A DNA stretch of 64,000 nucleotides, from NCBI GenBank assembly GCA_947447945.1, contig CANFLR010000005.1:1-64000 (forward strand). Direction: 5' to 3'. Of the stretch, positions 56,485 to 64,000 are shown piece by piece. Source of the stretch: Burkholderiaceae bacterium. Its GTDB lineage: Bacteria > Pseudomonadota > Gammaproteobacteria > Burkholderiales > Burkholderiaceae. The translations under genes and the position numbers were made by a program. The notes beneath the pieces are model-generated. The model was not told where the DNA came from, did not search any database, and was given only the letters and a program-made list of their open reading frames with translations. The first letter of the stretch is position 1, and each line of letters opens with the position of its first letter.

Positions 56485-58941
56485 TTAATTTGCCTTCAGC
56501 TTTCCGTCTTTTAGACGGGGCTCAACAAAATGACCCTTGCGCGCGCGATTACCTGCAAAGGATTTCAAGGTTTTAGCATCCAACAATAACTCAGTTGGTT
56601 TACCTGCCCGGCCAGCACCAGAATACGATGCACCATCTGAGCCAACAGCAATAGCAGATGCCAGGCGCTCTTTGTCGTCCAAGCCCATCAAAATCAATCC
56701 CTTGCCGCCAGTTGGTAATCGTTTAAGTTCATCCAGAGGGAAGACCAACAACTTTGAACTTTCCGATAGACAAGCAACTTGCTTCATCCCTACTCTAACC
56801 TTCTGAGCGCCTAAAGGCGCATCACCACCCGGAAATTTAGCATCTAGACCAACAAATGATTTACCAGCCTTGTTACGTGTAGTCATATCGGCAACATTCG
56901 CCAGAAAGCCATTGCCAGATCGCGTAGAGATCAACACAAGATCATCCGACTGACCAGCGTAATACGCCACCATTTGCGAACCAGAGGCTAAATTAACAAA
57001 GCTAGTTAATGGCGAGCCATCGCCGCGGGCGCCAGGCAGCTCGCTAACGGGAACGGTATAGACCCGACCATCACTACCAAAACCTTGCATGAGATCTACT
57101 GTGCGACATTCAAATGTCGAGTACAAAGCATCACCCGCTTTAAAGCTAAATTGCGTTGCATCGTGTTCATGACCTTGGCGCACCCGGACCCAACCCTTTT
57201 GAGAAACAATTACTGTAACTGGCTCGTCAATCACTTTGGTTTCGGCAACAGCACGCTTATCTTCCTGAATCAAAGTACGGCGATCGTCACCATAATCCTT
57301 CATGTCAGATTCGATCTCTTTAATGATGCGCTTACGCAAAACGCTATCACTTTGCAGAAGACCCTCTAAATCATCGCGCTCCGATTTAAGCTCCTTAAGC
57401 TCTTGCTCAATCTTAATACCTTCAAGACGTGCTAATTGACGCAAACGAATATCTAAAATATCTTCAGCTTGGCGGTCGCTCAGTTTGAACTCTTTAATCA
57501 AGTCCGCTTTAGGCTCGTCACTATTGCGGATGATCTTAATGACCTTATCGATATTAAGAAGAACCGTTAAACGCCCCTCTAAAATATGCATCCGATCTTT
57601 TACCTTACCAAGGCGATGCTCGGTACGCCTTGTCACAGTTGCTACCCTAAATGAGATCCACTCCGTAATGATTTCTTTTAGGCCTTTTTGACGGGGGCGA
57701 CCGTCAGTACCAATCATCACAAGGTTCATTGGCGCATTAGATTCAAGAGAGGTATGCGCTAACAAGAGATTAACAAATTCATTAACATCAATGTTCTTGC
57801 TCTTAGGCTCAAAGACTAAGCGCACTGCTGCGTCTTTACTTGACTCATCACGGACACCGTCCAAGACATTTAGAATCGTGGACTTCAGATTGTTCTGTTC
57901 AGGGGTTAAAGTTTTCTTGCCAACCCGAACCTTGGGATTGGTGATCTCTTCAATTTCTTGCAGTACCCGCTGCGATGAAGTAGCCGGAGGTAATTCATTC
58001 ACGACAATTTGCCACTGACCTCTTGCAAGCTCTTCAACTGTCCAGCGCGCCCTCACCTTCAGACTGCCGCGGCCACCTTCATAAATCTGAGCAATTTCAG
58101 CGGGTGTCGAGATAATTTGACCGCCACCTGGAAAATCAGGCCCGGGAATGATCTCCAACAAATCAGTAACACTAAGTTTGGGAGATTTCATGAGCGAAAT
58201 CGCAGCAGAAGCAACTTCCCGCAGATTATGGGAAGGAATTTCGGTTGCCATACCAACCGCAATTCCAGAGGCGCCATTCAACAATACAAATGGTAAGCGG
58301 GCTGGTAATAACTTAGGCTCTTGAAATGAACCATCATAGTTTGGGGCAAAATCAACCGTGCCCTCATCGATCTCACTAAGTAATAAATTGGCAATCTTGG
58401 TTAGACGTGCTTCGGTATAGCGCATGGCAGCCGCACCATCACCATCGCGTGAACCAAAGTTTCCTTGTCCATCAATCAACGGATAACGCAAAGAAAAGCT
58501 TTGTGCCAAGCGAACTAAAGCATCGTAGGCAGATTGGTCGCCATGCGGATGAAACTTACCTAGTACATCACCGACAACACGCGCACTCTTGACAGGTTTA
58601 GCGTCAGCCCGCAAGCCCATCTCGCTCATCGAGAACAAAATACGCCGTTGTACTGGTTTTTGACCATCGGCCACATCGGGTAAGGCGCGACCCTTAACAA
58701 CGCTAATCGCATAATCCAGATAAGCGCGTTCGGCATAAACAGCTAGAGTCAAGCTATCTTTATCATCCTCATTTAATTCAACTAGCTTGGGATCATGTGG
58801 ATCTTTAGGACCATCGGTTGATAGGATAACTTTCGCCACTGGTAAAGTTTCAGAAGACTTGATCTCTTCAATTTCATCAACTCCAGAAAACAAATCAGCT
58901 TGCTCAAGATTGGCTCCAGCAGGAGTTTTTTTAATAGCCAT
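56485..58941 (-). CDS. parC: DNA topoisomerase IV subunit A
   Basis: 818 aa; '[13 protein letters not shown]' catalytic Tyr region; downstream of parE with a TAATG overlap. Confidence 0.96.
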   Translation of the reverse strand: MAIKKTPAGANLEQADLFSGVDEIEEIKSSETLPVAKVILSTDGPKDPHDPKLVELNEDDKDSLTLAVYAERAYLDYAISVVKGRALPDVADGQKPVQRRILFSMSEMGLRADAKPVKSARVVGDVLGKFHPHGDQSAYDALVRLAQSFSLRYPLIDGQGNFGSRDGDGAAAMRYTEARLTKIANLLLSEIDEGTVDFAPNYDGSFQEPKLLPARLPFVLLNGASGIAVGMATEIPSHNLREVASAAISLMKSPKLSVTDLLEIIPGPDFPGGGQIISTPAEIAQIYEGGRGSLKVRARWTVEELARGQWQIVVNELPPATSSQRVLQEIEEITNPKVRVGKKTLTPEQNNLKSTILNVLDGVRDESSKDAAVRLVFEPKSKNIDVNEFVNLLLAHTSLESNAPMNLVMIGTDGRPRQKGLKEIITEWISFRVATVTRRTEHRLGKVKDRMHILEGRLTVLLNIDKVIKIIRNSDEPKADLIKEFKLSDRQAEDILDIRLRQLARLEGIKIEQELKELKSERDDLEGLLQSDSVLRKRIIKEIESDMKDYGDDRRTLIQEDKRAVAETKVIDEPVTVIVSQKGWVRVRQGHEHDATQFSFKAGDALYSTFECRTVDLMQGFGSDGRVYTVPVSELPGARGDGSPLTSFVNLASGSQMVAYYAGQSDDLVLISTRSGNGFLANVADMTTRNKAGKSFVGLDAKFPGGDAPLGAQKVRVGMKQVACLSESSKLLVFPLDELKRLPTGGKGLILMGLDDKERLASAIAVGSDGASYSGAGRAGKPTELLLDAKTLKSFAGNRARKGHFVEPRLKDGKLKAN

Positions 58942-60929
58942 TAGATATCTGCCTCCACTTCGTTACCGCGCTCTTCTAACCAATCGCGTCTTGCGCCGGA
59001 TTCAGATTTGCCCATCAGCATATCCATTGTTTTAATGGTTTCATGTGAGGTCCAAGTACCTAAGGTCACCGGCAAAAGTCGACGTGTATCGGGGTTTAAA
59101 GTGGTATCCCATAATTGCTCTGCACTCATCTCCCCCAAACCTTTGAAGCGAGAAATTTGCCAAGCGCTTTCTTTGACGCCATCTTTGCGAAGCTTGTCCT
59201 CAATTGCGGTTAATTCATTTGCATCAAGGGCGTAAATTTTCTGTGCCGGCTTCTTACCGCGTGCAGGCGCATCAACCCGAAATAATGGCGGACGTGAAAT
59301 ATAAATGTGTCCTAAATCAATTAATTTAGGGAAATGTTTGTAAAACAAGGTGAGTAATAGCACTTGAATATGCGCACCATCGACATCTGCATCGGACAAA
59401 ATACAAATCTTGCCGTATCGTAAATTTGTTAAGTCTGGTTCATCATTACTACCATGAGGATCAACACCAATGGCGACCGCGATATCGTGGACTTCATTGT
59501 TGGCAAACAAACGGTCACGCTCGGCTTCCCAAGTATTTAAGACTTTGCCGCGTAAAGGCAAAATCGCTTGATATTCTTTATTGCGCCCCATTTTGGCTGA
59601 ACCGCCAGCCGAATCACCTTCGACCAAAAAGATTTCATTCATGCCGATATCTTGGCTTTCGCAATCAGTCAACTTTCCAGGAAGCACTGCTACTCCAGAT
59701 GATTTTTTCTTTTCTACTTTTTGTCCAGCGCGCGTTCTAGCTTGTGCCTGCTTAATAACCAAGTCGGCCAATTTACGCCCGTAATCGACGTGCTCATTAA
59801 GCCAAAGTTCGAGTGCAGACTTGGCGTATCCTGATACTAAGCGCACTGCATCGCGCGAGTTCAGGCGCTCTTTAATTTGCCCTTGAAATTGGGGGTCCAA
59901 GACCTTGGCAGACAAAATAAAGGATGCTCGTGCAAAAACATCCTCAGGCATGAGCTTCACACCTTTAGGCTGTAAAGCATGCATCTCAATAAATCCTTTT
60001 ACCGCATTAAAAAGGCCTTCTCGCAAACCGCTTTCATGAGTCCCGCCAGCGGGAGTTGGAATTAAATTGACATAACTCTCGCGTACTGGAGGGCCATCTT
60101 CTGTCCATGCTACTACCCATGCTGCACCTTCGCCTTCTGCAAAGGAATCATCGTCACCCGTACCAGTTGCGTATTGCTCAGCTTCAAATGGGGGAATCAC
60201 TTCAGGACCATGTCCTGCTTGAGCGATTGCTTCATTGAGATAGCCGCGCAAGCCTTGTGCGTATTGCCATGTTTGGCTATCGCCGGTTTTCTCTTGTATT
60301 AGAGTGACTTTGACGCCTGGTAGCAATACTGCCTTGGAGCGCAATAAACGAATTAACTCGGGCATCGGGATAGTTGCGCTATCAAAGTACTTTCCGTCAG
60401 GCCAGGCTCGCACACGCGTTCCATGCGCCTTATCTTCTTTACTGGCAGGTTTAGTTTTGAGCTTTTCTATCACTTTGCCATCTGCAAAGCACAAGTTAGA
60501 TACCTGGCCCTCGCGCCAGACAGTAACTTCTAAACGTTTAGATAAGGCATTGGTTACTGAAACGCCAACGCCATGTAAACCCCCAGAGAATGCATAAGCT
60601 CCACCGGTGCCTTTTTCAAACTTACCGCCAGCATGGAGTTGTGTAAACACAATCTCTACAACGGGTAACTTTTCAGTGGGGTGCATTCCGACTGGAATCC
60701 CTCGGCCATCATCCTCAACGCTGACACTGCTATCAGTGTGCAAAGTGACAGTAATGTGCTTGCCAAAACCACCGAGCGCTTCGTCAGAGGCGTTATCCAA
60801 GACCTCCTGGATAACATGCAGTGGATTGTCGGTGCGGGTGTACATACCAGGCCGTTGACGGACTGGTTCGAGTCCTTTAAGGACCTGAATCGATGATTCA
60901 CTATATTCGGATGTTTTACGGGTAGCCAT
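58941..60929 (-). CDS. parE: DNA topoisomerase IV subunit B
   Basis: 662 aa; GHKL ATPase '[12 protein letters not shown]', TOPRIM '[13 protein letters not shown]'. Confidence 0.96.
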   Translation of the reverse strand: MATRKTSEYSESSIQVLKGLEPVRQRPGMYTRTDNPLHVIQEVLDNASDEALGGFGKHITVTLHTDSSVSVEDDGRGIPVGMHPTEKLPVVEIVFTQLHAGGKFEKGTGGAYAFSGGLHGVGVSVTNALSKRLEVTVWREGQVSNLCFADGKVIEKLKTKPASKEDKAHGTRVRAWPDGKYFDSATIPMPELIRLLRSKAVLLPGVKVTLIQEKTGDSQTWQYAQGLRGYLNEAIAQAGHGPEVIPPFEAEQYATGTGDDDSFAEGEGAAWVVAWTEDGPPVRESYVNLIPTPAGGTHESGLREGLFNAVKGFIEMHALQPKGVKLMPEDVFARASFILSAKVLDPQFQGQIKERLNSRDAVRLVSGYAKSALELWLNEHVDYGRKLADLVIKQAQARTRAGQKVEKKKSSGVAVLPGKLTDCESQDIGMNEIFLVEGDSAGGSAKMGRNKEYQAILPLRGKVLNTWEAERDRLFANNEVHDIAVAIGVDPHGSNDEPDLTNLRYGKICILSDADVDGAHIQVLLLTLFYKHFPKLIDLGHIYISRPPLFRVDAPARGKKPAQKIYALDANELTAIEDKLRKDGVKESAWQISRFKGLGEMSAEQLWDTTLNPDTRRLLPVTLGTWTSHETIKTMDMLMGKSESGARRDWLEERGNEVEADI

Positions 60930-61008
60930 GCGCGCAAATTGTAGTCATGTCTGAGCCTAGCACGGAACTTTTACAGAATGACCCCGTTATCCGTGCCAAA
61001 ATTAGGGC

Positions 61009-62229
61009 ATGGGATCTTTAAGTCATCTACGCGTTTTAGACCTTAGCCGTGTGCTGGCTGGGCCATGGTGCACCCAAAACCTGGCCGACCTTGGCGCGGA
61101 TGTCATTAAGGTAGAGCGCCCGACTGATGGCGACGATACACGGCACTGGGGGCCCCCTTTTGCCAAGGATGCCCAAGGTCACGACACCGCAGAAACCGCC
61201 TATTTTATAGCCATTAATCGCAATAAACGCTCTATAACCGTGGATATTAGCCGTCCTGAAGGTCAGGAAATTATCCGAAATCTCGCCCTTGAGTCTGATG
61301 TGGTCATTGAAAATTACAAGGTTGATCAACTCAAAAAATATGGTTTGGACTACGAAAGTCTTAAGAAAATCAAGCCTGAGCTCATTTATTGCTCTATCAC
61401 TGGATTTGGCCAAACTGGACCCTATGCGCACCGCCCTGGCTATGACTTCATTGTCCAGGGCATGGGTGGTTTTATGAGTGTTACCGGTGAAGCAGACGAC
61501 TTTCCAGGAGCAAGCCCCCAAAAAGCAGGTGTTGCTATCGCTGATATCTTTACTGGGATGTATGCCAGTACAGCGATTTTGGCAGCTGTGCTTCATCGAG
61601 ATCGCACAGGCGAAGGCCAATACATCGATATGGCCCTACTGGACACCCAAGTTGCAGTCATGGCTAATGTGGCCAGCGCATATCTTTGTTCGGACGAAGT
61701 GCCAATACGCTGGGGGAATGCCTCCCCAACGATCGTTCCATATCAGACCTTCCCCACTGCAGACGGCTGGATGATTGTTGCCGCCGGAAATAATGGCCAA
61801 TTTAGCCATTTTGTGAGGGTTGGTGGTGAGGCTCATTTAGCTGATCATCCGCTCTATTGTGAAAACCCCTTACGCGTACAACATCGCAAACAATTAATTC
61901 CCCTTCTTGCGGATATGACCCGCAAGAAGACTAAGGCTGAATGGATTAGTCTTTTAGAAGAAGTGGGCGTTCCCTGTGGCCCTATCAATAATTTCCAAGA
62001 AGTTTTTGATAATGAGCAAGTGAAAGCGCGCGAGCTTCAATTGCAAGTAGATCACCCTACTGCTGGAAAAATGCCATTAGTTGCTAGCCCCATGCGCCTC
62101 TCTAAAACGCCTGTAGAAGTAAGAATGCCACCCCCCACTTTGGGGCAACATACTGAATCGATTCTGCAAGAGCGCCTTGGGCTCAGTCCTGAAGCAATTG
62201 ACCGACTCAAACAAAAAGGAATTATTTAG
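61009..62229 (+). CDS. CoA transferase (CaiB/BaiF family III)
   Basis: 406 aa; 'LRVLDLSRVLAGPWCTQNLADLGADVIKVERP'. Confidence 0.92.
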   Translation: MGSLSHLRVLDLSRVLAGPWCTQNLADLGADVIKVERPTDGDDTRHWGPPFAKDAQGHDTAETAYFIAINRNKRSITVDISRPEGQEIIRNLALESDVVIENYKVDQLKKYGLDYESLKKIKPELIYCSITGFGQTGPYAHRPGYDFIVQGMGGFMSVTGEADDFPGASPQKAGVAIADIFTGMYASTAILAAVLHRDRTGEGQYIDMALLDTQVAVMANVASAYLCSDEVPIRWGNASPTIVPYQTFPTADGWMIVAAGNNGQFSHFVRVGGEAHLADHPLYCENPLRVQHRKQLIPLLADMTRKKTKAEWISLLEEVGVPCGPINNFQEVFDNEQVKARELQLQVDHPTAGKMPLVASPMRLSKTPVEVRMPPPTLGQHTESILQERLGLSPEAIDRLKQKGII

Positions 62230-62234
62230 ATTCC

Positions 62235-63464
62235 ATGCAAACGCCATCACAAAAATCACTGACCCTCAAACAGGTCCTCATCTTTGGCGGCTTGATGGTT
62301 ACCCTCTCTATGGGTATTCGCCATGGCTTTGGCTTATTCAATTTGCCCATCACCTCGGCAAATGGTTGGGGTAGAGAAACCTTTGCATTAACTATTGCAT
62401 TGCAAAACTTGATTTGGGGTGCATTCCAGCCCATCACAGGAGCTTTAGCAGATCGCTATGGTGCCTACAAAATCATGATTGCTGGTGGAGTGCTTTATAG
62501 CTTGGGCTTAGCTGGCATGGCCCTTTCAAGCGATGCATTCAATTTTACTTTTGCAGGTGGTTTGCTCATTGGGCTTGCGCAGACCGCGACCACTTATAGC
62601 GTGATCTACGGAATTCTGGGGCGCAATGTTCCCGCCGATCAAAGGGTATGGGCAATGGGTATTGCTGCAGCTGCTGGATCGTTTGGGCAGTTTTTAATGA
62701 TTCCAACAGAGCAAGGATTGCTCAGTACATTTGGATCGCAAGATGCCCTCTTGATGCTAGCCCTCATGGCCAGCCTCATGATTCCACTGGCCTTCTTACT
62801 GCGTGAAAAAAACTTTGTGTACTCGCATACTAGTGGTGACCAAACAATTCAGGAGGCCCTCAAAGAGGCTACTCAAAATCCCAGCTTTCGCCTACTGACT
62901 CTCGGTTATTTTGTCTGTGGTTTTCAGGTGGTCTTTATCGCCGTGCACCTTGCGCCCTATCTAAAGGATTTATCTAGGACTTACCCTAGTGTAGGGGCGC
63001 CAGCTGTTGCTACGACCGCCTTGGCATTGATTGGGCTCTTTAATATCTTTGGCACCTACGCTGCGGGCTACCTAGGTCAGCGCCTACCCAAGCGTTACTT
63101 GCTCTCTGGGATTTATTTGGGGAGATCGCTCGCGATTATGGGGTTCTTATGGTTGCCACTCACCCCGATAACGACCTACTTATTTGCTGCCGTCATGGGT
63201 TTCCTATGGCTCTCCACTATCCCACTCACCAATGGAATTGTTGCCCAAATTTTTGGTGTGAAATACCTGACAATGCTTTCAGGTTTAGTATTCTTTTCGC
63301 ATCAATTGGGCAGTTTCTGTGGCGCCTATTTAGGCGGTTATTTATTTGATAAAACCGGTTCTTACCTGATTGTTTGGGAAATTGCGATTGCCCTTGGTGT
63401 TTTAGCTTTTTTAGTCAATCTACCCGTTAAAGAGCAAGCAATTCAAAGACATGTTGCTGCCTAA
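62235..63464 (+). CDS. MFS transporter
   Basis: 409 aa, multiple TM segments; MFS signature 'GALADRYGAYKIMIAGG'. Confidence 0.88.
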   Translation: MQTPSQKSLTLKQVLIFGGLMVTLSMGIRHGFGLFNLPITSANGWGRETFALTIALQNLIWGAFQPITGALADRYGAYKIMIAGGVLYSLGLAGMALSSDAFNFTFAGGLLIGLAQTATTYSVIYGILGRNVPADQRVWAMGIAAAAGSFGQFLMIPTEQGLLSTFGSQDALLMLALMASLMIPLAFLLREKNFVYSHTSGDQTIQEALKEATQNPSFRLLTLGYFVCGFQVVFIAVHLAPYLKDLSRTYPSVGAPAVATTALALIGLFNIFGTYAAGYLGQRLPKRYLLSGIYLGRSLAIMGFLWLPLTPITTYLFAAVMGFLWLSTIPLTNGIVAQIFGVKYLTMLSGLVFFSHQLGSFCGAYLGGYLFDKTGSYLIVWEIAIALGVLAFLVNLPVKEQAIQRHVAA

Positions 63465-63600
63465 GAATAAGCCCAATCTAATGCGGTGTATTTTGTATTT
63501 ATTCTGCTCATTAATATTGGCAACAATTTTTTCAGCTTACTATGCACCCACTATGATGGTTGCATTAACGAATCAGCTGTGGGCTCTTTGTGGTTGGTAA
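63451..63600 (+). CDS. putative small single-TM protein
   Basis: Hand-translated 49-aa ORF (not in the supplied track) overlapping the MFS stop: MLLPKNKPNLMRCILYLFCSLILATIFSAYYAPTMMVALTNQLWALCGW; one predicted hydrophobic helix. Confidence 0.35.
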   Translation: MLLPKNKPNLMRCILYLFCSLILATIFSAYYAPTMMVALTNQLWALCGW

Positions 63601-63665
63601 TTTTTTCATACCTGATTTTTAAGTGATTGAGTAGCAATTTTAGAAATTTATTTTTTATGGAATTT

Positions 63666-63740
63666 CTCGCCGTAGCACAATGGATAGTGCACATGCCTCC
63701 TAAGCGTGGGATACAGGTTCGATTCCTGTCGGCGGGACCA
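63666..63740 (+). tRNA. tRNA-Arg(CCT)
   Basis: CTCGCCGTAGCACAATGGATAGTGCACATGCCTCCTAAGCGTGGGATACAGGTTCGATTCCTGTCGGCGGGACCA; anticodon CCT, encoded CCA. Confidence 0.94.
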
Positions 63741-63744
63741 GAAC

Positions 63745-63767
63745 TTATCCACAGCTTTTGTGGATAA
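63745..63767. repeat. Inverted pair of consensus DnaA boxes
   Basis: TTATCCACA-gcttt-TGTGGATAA: perfect 9-bp inverted repeat, each arm identical to the DnaA-box consensus. Confidence 0.7.
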
Positions 63768-63925
63768 ATCGACAAAAGTTTTCGTAAGTTACCGATTTGT
63801 ATGGACCGACCTGTCTTGCCTAAATATTGAGCATTACCGACTACTTACCTGTAAAGAAATATTGGTTTACATTGTCTATAAGCTATTACTTGACATATTT
63901 AAAAAATATAAAGCCGGAGATGAGA

Positions 63926-64000
63926 ATGAAGAAGAATCGTCATATTTGTGCAAGTGCCGCAAAATTGCTTGTCACCTCCCTGTTATTTTGCGCAACCATT
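63926..64000 (+). CDS. N-terminus of a putative secreted/membrane protein, truncated by window end
   Basis: ATG with upstream GGAGA; MKKNRHICASAAKLLVTSLLFCATI... looks like a signal peptide. Confidence 0.45.
   Translation, partial: MKKNRHICASAAKLLVTSLLFCATI

Noticed and set aside
61036-61620. 194-aa minus-strand ORF antisense to the CoA transferase
   Set aside because: Fully nested in a strongly supported CaiB-family gene; no recognisable domain.
63551-63775. 74-aa minus-strand ORF '...PADRNRTCIPRLGGMCTIHCATARN...'
   Set aside because: Antisense translation across tRNA-Arg; spurious.
63885-63925. TTGACA...TATAAA as a promoter for the last partial gene
   Set aside because: Spacing between the elements is only about 11 bp, too short for a sigma-70 promoter.

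Overview
This 64 kb window is a gene-dense, low-to-moderate GC chromosomal segment of a betaproteobacterium. Gene content and protein sequences suggest Burkholderiales, probably Polynucleobacter-like; that placement is inference. It is mostly housekeeping DNA: tRNA-Asp/Glu/Ala, gltX, hslO, ftsB-eno-kdsA-pyrG, acnB, purL, tesA/ybbA-like, a PpiD-like protein, tRNA-Val, lon-clpX-clpP-tig, tRNA-Leu, ispF-ispD//mfd, serB, a PHA locus (phaC-phaB-phaR with rimO and a thiolase), pgeF-rluD//bamD, alr, lplT, tsaB-rimI-psi-like, a propionyl-CoA/methylmalonyl-CoA module with a GntR regulator, two monohaem cytochromes c, MoxR/VWA/RidA/MobA-like/XdhC, parC-parE, a CoA transferase, an MFS transporter and tRNA-Arg. 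I saw no CRISPR array, prophage, transposase or rRNA. The most interesting points are: (1) a cysteine-free uracil-glycosylase-like protein beside rimI that carries a DNA polymerase III psi (HolD)-like N-terminal motif; (2) a PpiD/SurA_N chaperone that appears to lack its parvulin domain; (3) an apparently orphan CoxD/CoxE/XdhC/MobA-like maturation set next to two cytochromes c; (4) an inverted pair of perfect consensus DnaA boxes just after tRNA-Arg; (5) a possibly leaderless mfd transcript.
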